The notes beneath the pieces were generated by a model. That model did not search any database, was not told the origin of the DNA, and saw only the letters and a program-made list of their open reading frames with translations. Source: Selaginella moellendorffii (taxonomy: Eukaryota > Streptophyta > Lycopodiopsida > Selaginellales > Selaginellaceae). From it: DNA of 64,000 nucleotides. The stretch covers positions 417,460 to 481,459 of the forward strand of contig NW_003314372.1 in assembly GCF_000143415.4 (NCBI RefSeq). The letters run 5' to 3'. The translations under genes were made by a program, and so were the position numbers. This document shows, piece after piece, positions 1 through 12,699 of the stretch (positions are counted from its first letter, which is position 1; the number at the start of each line of letters is the position of its first letter).

Positions 1-1262
1 GACATTTTACCACACCTTCCACATCTACTTCCATTGTGGTGGGTATGAATTGTGCCATCCTTTAAAATCGGTCCACCACCACGAATATCACATCAAACCC
101 CTCACTTAGGGGGAATCCCGTGATGAAGTCCACCGTAAGACATTTCCACGGACGATCTGGAATTGGGATGCTTTTCAACAAGCCCCCACTAGCCTTAATC
201 ACGGCTTTGACCTGCTGACATATTAGACATGTCTTTACATAGTGTTAGACTTCCTTAGCCATATTTGGCCAGTGATACTTCCTCTTGAGTAAGCCCATCA
301 TCTTGGGCACTCTACTATGTCCCGCAAGAGGTCCGTCGTGACATTCTTCTAAGGCTATCTTCCTTAGTTCTCCTTCTGGAACATACACTCTCGTTTGTTT
401 ATAATAGATGAGTTCATTGCGTTCTGCATAATCTGTTTTCTCTTCCGTTGGCGGCTCACCTCTTTGATGAGCTTCTCGCACCTCTTGGTTCCTCAGCAAC
501 ACTTCTTGTGTTAGACCATCATTCTCATATGGTGTTTGCACATCATCCCAAAATGTTGCTGTTGCACTAGATAGCGTGAACTTTAAGCTTGCCTTTTGAC
601 TTAGAGCATCCACAATGATGTTGCTCTTTCTAGGTTTATACAGAATCTTACAATCAAACTTAGCCAAAGCATTGGCCCACCAACCTTGTTTCCCTCTTAT
701 GTCAGGCTCTGACAAGAAGTGTTTTGTTGCCACATTATCTGTGTAAACTTTAAAGTGCCTCCCAAGGTAGTGTCGCCACTCCTTGAGCACCTTGACCACC
801 ACAAATAATTCCTTCTCGTGGGCAGGCCACTTTCGCTGAGCCTTATCCAACTTCTTCGAGAAGAACGGCACTTTATGGTTGTCTTGCTTCAAAACTACGC
901 CCAACGCAAAGTCTGAAGCATCTGTTTCTACCTCAAAGTCCTTACCAAAGTCTAGTAATGCTAACATGGGAGTCTTCCTCAACTTCCCTTTGAGGTGGAT
1001 AAATGCTACCTCGCATTTTGCTATCCATACCATCTTCCCTTTACACGTTTGGTCTGTTAAGGGCAGTGTTAATCTCAAATAGTGTTTAATAAACTTTTGG
1101 TAGTAGTTGCATAGCCCTAAGAACGCCCTCAACTCATGTACATTTGATGGTTGCTCCCATTTCTGGATCACTTGGACCATCTTAGAGTCCACCTTTAGCA
1201 TGTCCTTGCCCACCACATGCCCAAGAAACTTTACCTCTTGTTGAGCAAAGTTACATTTGCTC
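1..1262 (-). pseudogene. Ty3/gypsy pol fragment: RT thumb, RNase H, integrase
   Basis: This is the C-terminal half of a Ty3/gypsy polyprotein read on the minus strand. From the right end it shows the end of the reverse transcriptase (KCNFAQQEVKFLGHVVG), then RNase H with its acidic residues in TDASDFALG, HEKEL, TDN and DALSQ. Next comes the integrase HHCC zinc region (HDGPLAGH followed by CLICQQ) and the start of the integrase core (LTVDFITGFPLSEGF). The frame is open from 1262 to 245, then carries an in-frame stop at about 243 and another in the core near 43, so the integrase is dead. The rest runs off the left edge. RNase H wording differs from the gypsy copies at 6.8-9.0 kb and 43.9-50.0 kb, so this is another lineage. 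At its upstream end the reading breaks abruptly into LARD sequence. Confidence 0.85.
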
Positions 1263-4200
1263 TCTTGAGCAAAGTTCTCTACTTGAGGGCACCCTCATCC
1301 TCTTTTCTATTTTTGTGCCACCATTGGCATTACGTTCCATTTATCATTATTTGTGCTAGGGCTGTCCACGGCCCTATCTTTTGGCTACTTAGTTGCTCCC
1401 TCACTTGGAGCCTTTCCTTTGCCAAATTGGAGCACTTGGGAATCCATCCTTCCAAGTCCACTTCTTTTTCCGCAATTCGTTAGCATCAAACACATTAGTG
1501 TTCCTTGGCTAACTTTGCCACTTGGATTCTTTCCAATGGATTCCATGGCCCTATCTTGGGCGCTCGTCTTTTGCTCCTATCCTTGGATTGTTGCACCAAG
1601 CAACATAGGATCGCTACCTCCATTTTTGAGGTTTCCTTTTGGTTCCATAGCAAACACTTTGCTTTGCCAAGTCCAAAGGGTGTTCACCCCTAGTACGTCT
1701 CTTTAATATTTTCTGTCGTGGGCTCTATCCACGGCCCAACTTTTTGAGACCCTCCCTTGGCTCTTTTATAGAGACTACTTTCCTTGGACTTACTATGCCA
1801 TAGCATTGACATAGCTCATTTCCCTTAGGTGTGCTTCCCACTTGGTCACCTCAACCAAGCCACACCTTCATTAATGGTTCAAATCAACACTTTTGAACTA
1901 GGAATCATATTCCTTAACCCAAACAAAGACTTTATCCTTGTTTTAGCCACAAGATCACCTAGTGATCTTACCTTGACCCCTTAATAGGTCTATCAATAGG
2001 GACTAGGTCTTCCAGACCCTTCTAAGTTGTTGACTATGACCCCGGGGGCATCCCCACACTTGGCGGTGCGCCCAAGCCAGCCCTTCTGGCCAAGGATCCA
2101 TAGCAACTGAGACTTGGGTGTCCCCATCTCATTCACCACGTCCTTGGTGCACTTTGCACCAAAGTGTTCAAGTTAGATATGCCGAGCTTTCAGTCTAAGC
2201 AATCTAACCGTGCATCACGACTCCGAGGCATCCCTCGCTTGGCGGTGTGCCCAAACCAGTCTCCTCACTGAGAGTCCATGACCACCAAAATATGAGTGTC
2301 CTCATATTCCAAACCATCACCACGCCCTAGTGATTTGGGACTCGAACCCAAGCACTAGAGGGTCAGGACTCGAACCCAACCTCCGTATATGCATCTACAG
2401 ACGGCATCACCCAGGATGCCTGGCGTGACTCCCCACGCCGGTGCACCAACTTATACTCAAAGTGCGCTATAGATCACAGCTTAGGAACCTAGTTCCTCCA
2501 CATTGCCAAGTCCTCTCACTTAACAAGTCTGTGATCATGCATGGACTCCTCCATGCTTGGCCCCATGGCCCACCCTTTTTGAAGTTATCACCTTCAACTA
2601 GGGTATTTGTTACCCTGACTTGCCAATCTCGCTTTGGCAAGTCCTCCGACCACTGTAACATGGTTCCTGCACAAGCGTGAAAGCCCTTGATCATCGACTT
2701 TCGTTCAAAGCCCTCTCTTTGAACACTCGGGAACTACTTCCTTAACCTTGATAGCCTTGCCTCATGGCAAGCTTCAAGACCACGCTTCTACTGCGCCACT
2801 CTGATTTCGCGCGTGCTTTGAACCATTTACACTTGGCCTTTCTAGGTACTAAGCTACCTAGAATCATCTTTGGGAACCTTGAAGGAACCCTGTCCCTTAG
2901 CTTGCTAAGGCCTCCCTTTGTGCAAGCTTTCCAATTACCATATAGTCTAACATGGACAATTCCATATTTTAGACTCTCCATGGCATCACGGTTGCTAGCG
3001 GCAACACCCTCGAGCCCCCACTTGATTCTCCACTCCCAGCTGGCATAACTACCCTTGGTTATGCCCTTCGATTCCTATGGTTTGGTTCTATCCCCTTACT
3101 ACTTGCTTTTGGCTTCACACCTTTCCTTCGGTCATTCTCCTCTCGACTAGGAGGATAGCTTTGCACTTTCTATCATGCCTTAGCAAGTATTCTTAGGGAT
3201 GAACCTACCCGATAGCCTAGGGAGTGGTTCCTCAATCCAGGTATGCTCACCCTATAATCCCACACACCGAGATTACGTTGTTGCTTATGGGCCTTTACAT
3301 GCCCATCGCTAGCCTTGCCAAAATTCCATTTTTGGCTTTGTCCAATTCGAGTAGACAGTCTTCTCCTGTCTCCGCCACCTTGGACATTTGGGATAGCACC
3401 TTCTATCCATCATTTGCTAGGGACTTAGTCCCTTGGGCCTTATCTATTGCCCTCGCGACATCAAACACCACCTCTTGGTGTTCTAGAGTGTTCGGGTGTC
3501 CCAATGACGGCTTCCTTGACAATGAGTATTTTCTTTCATGACATTGACTTATTATATCGCAACATAAGCAATTTATCCCCCGTAAGGGTATATCCAACTT
3601 CCTTATGCCATTAAGAAGGCTTGGGTAGCTACCTTCTACCCGTTTAACCAATTATTTTGCACCTCTTGCTTAATTGCCTCATAATTGTCAAGTCCTACAA
3701 CTCATTGCTGGTGCTTCCACACCTCCATCATTATCTGGGTCACCACACTCCAACTGCATGCTCTGCAGCTTAGGCTATGCTATTCCCATTTCCATTGGGA
3801 TTCCTTTGGCAAGGGGTTCTCATGAACCCACTAACAAAGTGTCTCAAAGTATCACAGTAAGTATAGCCTCAAAGTATCACACCTTGGCACATTTGGTGTC
3901 TCCACACCATCGGCTCCACGAGCCTACCTCTATGACACTTCTTCTTTGTGTCTAAGTCTTTGCTAAGACCAATATAGTTGTTCCTCATGCTAACTATCCG
4001 TTAGCACCACACCATAGAGTTTGCACCCAAATCTGGGCCAAAGTTGCTTTCTTCTGGGAATATCTTTAACACAACTTTAGTATGGCACATTCTGCCATCG
4101 ATGAGATACCCTCTATTCTCATCTTTGGATCCTATGATCCCCCCCATCCTTTGTGGGGTACCACACACTTCAGTCCAAATGCTTCCATCAATCCTTTAGG

Positions 4201-4944
4201 ATTATTCCTTGACTCTATTGGAATCATCCAGTTTTTTGAACTTTGTCATCCGACGACCCATGAGGTCCTTTGAGGTGCCAGCTCATTGGAATACAACTTC
4301 TTGTATTCAGGTCCTACTCACAAGGACCATCTTTGCAAGTGTTACTCCGACACTTGATTTGTTCTCTTGGGGCAACCTTTTGCCTCTTAGGACCACTTGT
4401 CCATGTGATGAGAATACCAACTCATCCTCTAAGTACATCCCCAACTCCTTGGGTTGTTCCAACATTTATCAAGGGTAACCTCAGCTACCATTTCGAGGAC
4501 TTGTGTCCTCTCCTATATTTGACCTCCCATGGTCATCAATTCCGGTCTCAAAGGTATGAGCACCGGCCTCAACTATATGAGGGTAATCTTGTGACTCCTT
4601 TATTATTTTGGAGTCTACATCTTTCCCGTGATCCCAATTATAGTTGTTTACCACAACTACGTTAGCCCGTTTGCTGCATCAAACGCTCATCTGGATCACA
4701 TCCTCAGCTCTCTGAGGAAACCTTATACTGTTCCTAAGATCCCAAAGTCGTTCTATTATTGGCCCTTTTCTATCCACCATATCGTGCCCAAGTTCACGCA
4801 TGAACTTGAGTGGAGAGCCATGTCCTCTCGACATGCTACTCCTCAAGGATAGGCCCACTCCTAGGACCTTCCAATGCCAACATCAATGGTGATATATTTG
4901 AGCACCAATAAAAGTCGGACTAAGGAACAGCTCCGATACTAAGT
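1263..4944 (-). mobile_element. LARD element copy A, internal region (non-coding)
   Basis: This sequence matches, in reverse orientation, the internal region of the complete LARD element at 14314-18313, running from the primer-binding-site end (about 4930-4944) to a truncated 3' end at about 1263-1271. A degenerate PBS, the reverse complement of TAGTATCGGAGC, lies at about 4930-4941 directly beside the LTR. Open frames are short and occur on both strands with no recognisable gag or pol motif, so I read none of them as genes. The paired T-arm-like hairpins of the family occur here at about 2336-2385. The 3' LTR is missing and the copy abuts gypsy pol sequence, so the left end was lost by deletion or recombination. 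Confidence 0.8.
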
Positions 4945-6776
4945 TGTAAGTGACTAAATTTTCCATTCTACTTTAGTCACTTAACCACACCTCCGACCAC
5001 TTGGAGGAGTCTCATTCACAACCTCCATCAGTCCAATTCAGGACTTGGGACTTGGTAGCCCCAAGAATGGCATCCATGCCACTCAACACTTGCACCTGGT
5101 CCAAGTGCTCCTCGTGTCCGGTCCCAAGACCGACACCCAAAGGTACCACTGACATCTCGGCCCGTTACGCTAAGGCCATGCCCATTCACCTTTGCTGCAC
5201 TAGTGGTCCAATACCACTTGCATCACAATCCCGTCTCTCCAAGACTGGGCCATCTGTCCACGAGTGGTCATCCTAGATCCACTCCTTAGCATCTTTAGGA
5301 TGCCCACAGACCTGGGGAATTGCCGTCCCCAAAGTCCCTGTGTTAGTTCCTACCAAGTCCCTTTCTGCCCCTGGCCGTGTTTGCCAACACTGCCACTGGA
5401 TCGAGGTCCACAGGCCCGACCCCTAAGTCCCATGGTCCTCCGGGACTTCCTCACCACACGACTGTGTCCTTGGTCACTACCCTAGAGGACTGCTCCTCTT
5501 CCTTTCCACAGTCTAGGCCTTTGGGACAACATTTCGGAACACCGTGGCCTTACGCGAGCCACCTGGGTACTCTCCCCGCCTTTCGCCTTTAGGTGCTCTA
5601 GCCATGGGCTTAGAGCGAGGTTCCGTTGAGCCACGCCTGGTATCCAAGTAGGTAGTGCCACCCACACTTGGACTGGGAGCATCGGCCAGTCGATCTCCCG
5701 GGGGAACTAGAGCCGGCTCTTGAACACTTCACCAAGCTACCCTGCTTGTCGGTCCGTATTCACTCTAGTCTTGGACTTCCCAGTGGTCAGTTCATCACCC
5801 AACACTGGGTCCGGCCTTCCTGGGCCAAACTGGCCTTTCCTGGCCAAACTGGCTCCACTGCAGTCCTCCCCCTACTATACTTTTGGAGCTCACCAAACCC
5901 CCCAGGGTCTGGGAGACAAACGCTTTGGGCTTTCACCCTCTCAGACTCGAACTCGGACTCGGACTCGAACTCGGACTCAGACTCAGACTCGGACTCGGAC
6001 TCGGACTCGGACTCGGACTCGGGCTCGGGCTCGGTCTCGGTCTCAGCCATGGCCTCGGTCTCGGTCTCGGTCCCGGTCCCGGTCTCGGTCTCGGTCCCGG
6101 TCCCGGTCTCGGTCTCGGTCTCGGTCTCGATCTCGGTCCCGGTCTCGGTCTCGACCTCGGACTCCATCTCGGGACCTTCTCGGGCTCCATCTCGGACTCC
6201 ATCTTAGACTCCGTCTCGATCCATCTCGGAATCCACCTCGGACTCCATATCGGACTCCGTCTCGGTCCATCTCGGACTCCATCTCGGGTCCATCTCGGAC
6301 TCCGTCTCAGTCCACCTCGGACTCCATCTCGGACTCCATCTCAGACTCCATCTCGGGTGCATCTTGGACTCCGTCTCGGTCCACCTCGGACTCCACTTCG
6401 GGTCCATCTCGGACTCCATATCGGACTCCATCTTGGACTCCACTTCGGGTCCATCTCGGACTCCATATCGGACTCCATCTCGGACTCCACTTCGGACTCC
6501 ATATCGGACTCCAACTAGGGTCCGCCTCAGACTCCATCTCGAACACTTCCACGTGTCATGTGTTAGTCCTTTTTGGGTCCCTTTTTGGAGCCTCGCTTAT
6601 TGCTCGCTTCATGCTATTTCCTCGAGCACTTTGTTGGGAGTTCCACTCCCGCTCTCAACCTTCCAAGTTGGAGCTTTTAGTCCAAATGTGTTACGCTCGT
6701 TTGGCTTTCGCTTCGGCCACTACCACATGGCACCCTTCCAGCTCCACTTTGGGGCCTAGGGATTTTGTGTCTCACA
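4945..6776 (-). repeat. LARD copy A, 5' LTR
   Basis: This is an LTR of about 1.83 kb in minus orientation. It starts (minus strand) with TGTGAGACAC at 6776 and ends with CACTTACA at 4945, next to a PBS in the internal region. U3 holds a tandem array of a GAGTCCGAGATGGA-like unit between about 5936 and 6545. The putative TATA element (TATAGTA, minus) is near 5875-5881. Several long open frames across the array, with Ser-Asp or Arg-Thr-Pro-Ser repeats, follow from the 12-base and 6-base repeat and are not genes. The right end abuts a gypsy reverse transcriptase remnant at 6777. Confidence 0.85.
5936..6545 (-). repeat. U3 tandem repeat array (GAGTCCGAG/GAGTCCGAGATGGACC type), copy A
   Basis: The array has two zones. 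The first is a 6-base phase (CTCGGA/CTCGGT on the plus strand) at about 5936-6170. The second is a 12- to 24-base phase (CTCGGACTCCAT) at about 6170-6545. The same two-zone organisation recurs in the other LARD LTRs. Confidence 0.85.
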
Positions 6777-8775
6777 ATATCATCTAACATGCAACATCGG
6801 CATTTTGTCCTTCATGGTCTTCTCGTTCAAGGCATGGTAGTCAATCCACACAACCTCATTGAACTGTCCTTTTTTTTTACAAGCAAAACCGGGGCACCAA
6901 ACGGAGACTTACCTAGTTGAATAAATTAAAACTCAAGTAACTCTTTGACTTGTTATTAAACTTCTTGCTCCTCCGCATAACTTAACCGAAATGGACATCG
7001 ATAAATTGGCTGCATCCTTGGCTCTAACGTAATCTCATGCTCCACACCTCATAATGGAGGCAACCCACAAGAAAGTTCAGATGGAAAAACATTAGAAAAC
7101 TCATCAAGTACATCCCATATTGCTGCTTCTCCCCCACACATGCCTTGGTCTCCCAAGTCATGAACAAACAGTAAGTAACTCGAAAGTGCTTTTCCATTAC
7201 GACAAGCCTGCTTCAAAGATGTAGCAGAGAGCATAACAACTGGAGGTTGAACTCCCTCTCCAAACCACACATGTTTAATGCTACTATACTCCAGCAAAAC
7301 ATGCTTAATACTCCACTTTATCTTTGGAAGCGCCTTCACCAACCATGGCATCCCAAGAATGAGATCCACACAATGGATATCTACGAGATAAAAAGTCTCC
7401 ATAAGTGTGGTTTTGCCAACCAACACTTCCAGCCTTTTTACACAAGCATCAAAATGCTAAACAAAGGTAGTTGCACCTTCCATTGTGTATGAAAGAACTC
7501 CTCATGTGACTAGGCTATGCTCCGCAACAAACTTTGCCGAAACAAAGTTGTTATCGCTCCCACTATCCAGTAAAATCCACATTAGATGGCACGGAACATG
7601 CCGTCCAGCATTAAAGCTGATTCACGAGTATCCTTGAGCTCTATTTTGTTCCACACACAGTTGAGTTGATGAGCAATGATTGAAAGCCTCTTCTTCTGAT
7701 CGAAATGGTCATCCTTGTCATCTTCATGTTGCAAAGTTTGCAACTTCTTAGTATTTGACTTACCGTCAGTAAAGGATTGGCCATTCTATTTGCTCTATTG
7801 CTTGTTCTTTAGCTGTGGACAATCAGCCTTGTAGTGTCTAAGCTTGCTACAATGATGACAGCCATGTCTATAATTCTTCATAAAGAACTTCTGGTTCTTT
7901 GAACCCTTTACATCTGAAGTAATCACCACAGATTTCAACTTGTGTGCTTGTTCCCATCCTTGTGTTCATGGCAATCATTACAATGATTCTTGATAGAAGA
8001 ACTCCGCAAACGCTTATGAGACTTGTGCTTGTCATTGTCAAGTCGATGAGCCGCATCAAAGAGCTTCTCCAAACTCTTTGTAGGCTGAGAATGACGCAAG
8101 TGTTGCCGCATACTCTCACTATAAAGGCCATCAATGAAATAGGATCCTTTGTTAGAACACAATTAATCAAACAAGTAAGCTTCTCAATATAGTCCTCGAG
8201 CATCATTTTCCCTTGCTAGAAATGTCAAATTTCTGTGCAAGCATTCTCCACGTCGTAGTGAGGGGCAAAACATAAATGGAAAGCAACCTCAAACTTATCC
8301 ATGGTAGACACTAATGGTTTCTTATCCACAACATGAGACTCCTCAAACCAATTCCACCACTGAAGACCCACATCATGCAAAACCATTGGAATAGCCATTA
8401 AAGCCTTGACATTTGAAGTTCCCCTAGCAGCCAAGAAGTTCTTCACATTGGCTAGCCAAGCAAGACACTCGTGCACACCACCATCACCAGAAAAGGTTGG
8501 AATCTTGAGTTGATTTACCAAGGAAGGCTTACTTGGAGCGTTACTACATTTAGCCTCGAGTGCCTCAACATGCCCACGCATGGTATCCATCATGCAATGT
8601 ATCTTGTCTTGCATCTCTTGCTGATTTTGATTAAGGGCTCGCAGCTCATGAACCACATCTTGAATGGTCTAAATCTTTGCAGCTCTGTCGGCACCATCTT
8701 CAGCACCACTATTGACAATAGGATTTTAGCATTCAGCGTGGTCGGCCATCACAACCAACTTGCCTCTGATACCAA
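6777..8775 (-). pseudogene. Ty3/gypsy gag-protease-RT 5' half, degenerate
   Basis: Minus-strand remains of a gypsy element start beside the PBS at 8762-8774. Gag is best seen at 8225-8656: an N-terminal MVHELRALNQNQQEMQDKI helix, the LKIPTFSGDGGV core and a following WLANVKNFLAAR. Gag continues with frameshifts at 7868-8206. The aspartic protease lies at about 7380-7600 and a spacer with FSNVFPSELSCGLPPL at 7049-7100. The start of the reverse transcriptase (YHALNEKTMKDKMPML) is at about 6790-6830, where LARD copy A interrupts it. Several stops and frameshifts make it non-functional. Its gag closely resembles the copy at 44.1-45 kb. Confidence 0.8.
8762..8774 (-). other. Primer-binding site (initiator tRNA-Met type)
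   Basis: On the minus strand the sequence reads TGGTATCAGAGGC, matching the usual complement of the 3' end of plant initiator tRNA-Met, one base after the LTR end. Confidence 0.75.
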
Positions 8776-9008
8776 TGTTATTGTTCAGCACAAAAAGACA
8801 AAGATCTAATCTTCCTAGACTATGCTACACCTCCTCTTGAGGTTCCTCACCACCCAACCACCCCCAAGCTACCTCAAAAGCTCTATTGCGCTGCCGCTCA
8901 ATTGTAAGCCCTAGTGTAGGTTAAGTTCCTTACCCTAACATGCCTTCATAAACCCTTGAGCCTCCCTTTGACTAATGTTGACCATGTGGTCAAAGCTAGC
9001 ACCTAACA
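8776..9008 (-). repeat. Short gypsy LTR (233 bp), 5' LTR of the 6.8-8.8 kb element
   Basis: The LTR begins (minus) with TGTTAGGTGC at 9008 and ends AACAATAACA at 8776, giving TG...CA ends directly before the PBS. It is similar over its length to the LTR at about 49811-50036 and to the end of the LTR at 44061, which places all three in one family with unusually short LTRs. Confidence 0.7.
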
Positions 9009-9045
9009 ACATAAGTTAGAGTTAGACTATGCCTCAAGTTAGTTA

Positions 9046-9710
9046 GGCATGCCCAACCTATCCACTATCCCTATTATACATTTGGAACCCCCTACAATCC
9101 CCACAGCACCCCCCCCCCCCCTCCCCCCCTTCCCCCCCTTCTTGCTACCCCTCCAAAGGAATGCCTTAGTCCCAGTAGTCAGTCTCTGGGACATTCGGAC
9201 AATCACAAAAAGTTTCTAAATATGGAATGGCACAAGATTACAAATTTGGATATAGAAACAATACTATTGTGTTTAAGACAATCTCTATATTCCATATATA
9301 TGTTAAACTAACAAATCTAGACACTTTTTATAAATAGCCAATAAGACTAAATGAAACTAACACAAGAGGTATGATAGTAAAAGTCTTTGGAAAACATAGT
9401 AAAATATCATCTGGTGATATTGAGGGATTAGTCTCAATATATTGGGGTTTTTGTCACTAGCCAATGTGAGACACAACCAAACTAGAACTCCTTATTAGCC
9501 TAAGTATGCTTAACTAATAGCATGTAAGAATTCCATCCTTATGTTCGTCCAATCTAAGTACACTCGAAATGCCCAATTAACTCCACTAGCAGAAGAGGGA
9601 TTGATAAAGGGTATAGTAATACCAACCTCCTACCATTGTGGCAATAACAAAAGAATATTCGAAAGGACTCATTGATAAGTAACTTTCAATATCATATTCG
9701 CAATAAAAAT
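9046..9710 (-). repeat. LTR fragment of the 936-bp LTR family
   Basis: The stretch is collinear with 59330-59975, including the TATA-like motif (TATACATTTGG flank at about 9080), a poly-C tract (about 9107-9139) and the downstream body. It is more diverged than the 59-kb copy and has lost its outer end. Confidence 0.7.
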
Positions 9711-9873
9711 AGATTGTCAGGATAGGTAATGACTATACTCCATTGACTAATGCTTTAGAGTTGGTGATTAAGCCTCTTATAGTCAAGATAGATGCGAGTG
9801 ACATTGTTGTTGGGGCCATATTGCTTTAAGATGGGCATCCCCTTGCATATAGAAGTTATAAGTTTGATGCCAC
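9711..9873 (+). pseudogene. Gypsy RNase H fragment
   Basis: A short plus-strand reading shows the start of a gypsy RNase H (KIDASDIVVGAILL, then a stop, then DGHPLAYRSYKFDA). It holds the first catalytic Asp region only, and its right end is cut by a LARD LTR. Confidence 0.55.
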
Positions 9874-9874
9874 T

Positions 9875-11325
9875 ATAAGCAACTAAATTTTCCATTTTAC
9901 TTTATTCACTTAACCACACATTTGACCACTCACAACCTCCATAAGTCTTATTCTAGACTGCTAACCTTGAGAATGGCATTTATGCCACTCAACCTTTACA
10001 CTTGGCCCAAGTTCTCCACATATCTAATCCCATAATCGACATGCAAAGATACCATCGACATATTAGCTTATTATGCTAGGCCATGCTCATTCACCTTTGT
10101 CACACTAGTGATCTAACACCATCTACATCACATTCCTGTCTTTCCAAGATTGGGCCATTCGTCCATGAGTGATTATCCCCAATCCACTCCTTAACATCCT
10201 TAAGATGTCCGCAGACATAGAGAATTGCCTTCCCTAATATCCCTTTTTTCAGTCCCCACTAAGTCTCTTTCCGTCCACGGTTGTATTTGCCAACACTAAC
10301 ATTGAGTCAGGGCTTGAAGGCCCAACCACTACATTCCATTGACTTTTGGGACTTCCTTGCCACATGACTACATACTTGGTCACCACACAAGGGGATTGCT
10401 CCTCTTGCTTTCCATAATCTAGGACTCTAGGACAACATTTTGAAACATTGTAGCCCTATGTGAGCCTCGTGAGTACTCTCCCTACCTTTTGCCTTTGGGT
10501 GCAATAACCATATGGCTAGAGTGAGGTTCCGATGAGCCACACTAGGTGTCCAAGTAAGTAGTGTCACCCATACTTGGATTGGGAACATCAAACATTTAAT
10601 CCCCTGGGGGAGCTAAATTTGGCTCTTGAACACTTCACCACGCTACCTCATTTATTTATCTATATTCATTCTAGCCTTAGACTCAATGGTTATATCATCA
10701 CTCAACATATAGGTATAGCCTTTCTGAGTCATACTGGTTTATCTTTGCCAAATTGGTTCCACTACCCTTACACTCTCCCTACTATACTTTTGGAACCTCC
10801 TACAATTACTTGTTACCCCCTATAATGAAATTGTTACAGTGATTATAAACCCCACTAGAGAGCCTCCATTTAACCATAGTATTGCAATACATCTGAAAGT
10901 TGAAAGTCTTTGGGAACTTTGGAGGGACTTTATCCCTTAGCTTGCTAAGGCCTCTCATTTCACAAGTTTTTTATTTGTCATATGGTTTAATATAGACAAT
11001 TCCATACTTCAAACTTTTCATGGCATCACAATTGCCTGTAGCAACACTTTTGAGCACCCATTTAATTCTCCACTCCCAATTTGCATAATGACCCTTGGTT
11101 ATACCCTTTGATTCCTATGATTTGATTCTATCCCTTTACTACTTGTTTTTTGGCCTTATACGTTCCTTTCAATTATTCCCTTCTAAGTTAGAAGGATAAC
11201 CTTGCACTTTCTCCCATGCCTTAACAAGTATTCTTAAGAATGAATTTACCTGATAACTTAGGGAGTGGTTTTTCAATCCAGATATGCTCATCTTGTAATC
11301 CCACACACCAAGATTAACATTGCTA
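9875..11325 (-). mobile_element. Rearranged LARD copy B (LTR part and internal part)
   Basis: 9875-10850 is collinear with the first half of the copy A LTR (from the CACTTACA end through the TATA region). 10856-11325 instead matches internal LARD sequence equivalent to about 2815-3275 of copy A. The join implies deletion or recombination between LARD copies. There is no coding content. Confidence 0.6.
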
Positions 11326-11603
11326 CTTCTCCCCACCTTCCCTTCCACCTTTAGGAGGTCTAGCCATGGGCTTAAAGAGAGGTTCCGTTGAGTCACACCA
11401 AGTATCCAAGTAGGTAGTGCCACCCACACTTGGACTCGGAGCATCGACCATTCAATCTCCTGGGGGAACTAGAACCGACTCTTGAATACTTCACCAAACT
11501 ACCACGTTTGTCAGTCCATATTTACTCTAGCCTTGGACTTCCCAGTGGCTATCCCATCACCCAACATCTGGGTACAGCCTTCTTGGGCCAAACTGGCTCC
11601 ACT
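11326..11603 (-). repeat. Old LARD LTR C, left segment
   Basis: This is LTR sequence in minus orientation, from the region around GGTTCCGTTGAG to the GGCTCCACT site at 11595-11603. The same LTR continues at 21400-21798 and 23567-23737 once the inserted elements are removed, so this is the oldest layer of the nest. Confidence 0.75.
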
Positions 11604-12699
11604 GGAAGGGGCTGGGTAGTTTTTGAGCTGAGCTCAAGTCAATGAAAGTCAACGAAAGTCAAAGGAAGTTAATACAATCCCCTAACTAGCGAAAGTTTAA
11701 TGGAACTACCTTAGTTCGTCCCGAACCAAGAATTTTTAACATAAAATCTAGGTGTTTAAGGTATTCCATAAGCTCATGTAGATTATTGGTTCAACATGAA
11801 CTAATCTTTTAGTCTACAAAAAAAGAAAATAATATATTAAACAATATAATTTATATTAAAATTAGAATATATTCAATCTTCTTCTGCTTCCATATCCAGA
11901 AAAGTAGAAATGGGTATAGTGGAATGCTCCTTCACTATAGGCTCATGTTGTATGTAATGTTGTGCCATACGTTCAGCATAAATAGGTAAGTGGAATTGAT
12001 TTCGGTCCATATGATCATCCATATCATCAAGATCAAGCGTGTGGACTGAAACACTGTGTGTGATAAGTGTAGACCTAATAAAATAGAAACATTTGAGAAT
12101 AAATATTATAGATTATTTCAAGCACTAACATCACCTGTCGCAAAATCTCCTAAGAATGTCCTCAAAGGCACCCTCCTTCTCAAGTGCAAAAACCACTTAG
12201 CCTGTCTCTTTTGCTGCCTGCACCATTGATCCAAATCCTACTGTAGCATCAAACACAATCCCCTTTGGCAGACAGAATAACTCCAACAAGATTTGCATGG
12301 CCGTGACCGAACGATGTCGATAACTAGGGAACGCTGGGTGAAGAACATCCGAGTCAATCACATTTGGGATGATGTTTGTAAAGCTGTCATATCCTGGTAA
12401 AGCAAGAGCAGCACGCTCGTCAGCTCGTGTGGCATTACACCGGTTCCCAATGTGGCATAGAGCATGTGTGAGACACAAAATCCCTAGGCCCCAAAGTGGA
12501 GCCGGAAGGGCGCCACATGGTAGTGGCCGAAGCGAGAGCCAAACGAGCGTAACACGTTTGGACCAAAAGCTCCGACTTGAAAAGTCAAGAGCGGGAGTGG
12601 AACTCCCAACGAAGTGCTCGAGGAACGAGCACGAAGCGAGCAAAAGGCGAGGCTCCAAAAAGAGACCCAAAAGGACCAACAATGACACGTGGGAGTGTC

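Noticed and set aside
2742-3048. Paired frames recurring at 16188-16494 (MESLKYGIVHVRL and antisense)
   Set aside because: The frame is kept between LARD copies, but both strands are open, the copies share near-identical DNA, and no motif or start context supports a protein. Overall similarity explains it.
5668-6787. Long frames with Ser-Asp, Arg-Thr-Pro-Ser or Leu-Gly repeats on both strands
   Set aside because: They come from the LTR tandem array, whose 6- and 12-base periods keep all frames open. The repeats lie in untranslated U3 DNA and are open on both strands at once.
1-9008. One gypsy element interrupted by LARD copy A
   Set aside because: The RT start at 6.8 kb and the RNase H/integrase at 1-1262 are both on the minus strand and look like two ends of one element. 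However, the gag at 8.2 kb matches the family at 44 kb, whose RNase H differs clearly from that at 245-1216.
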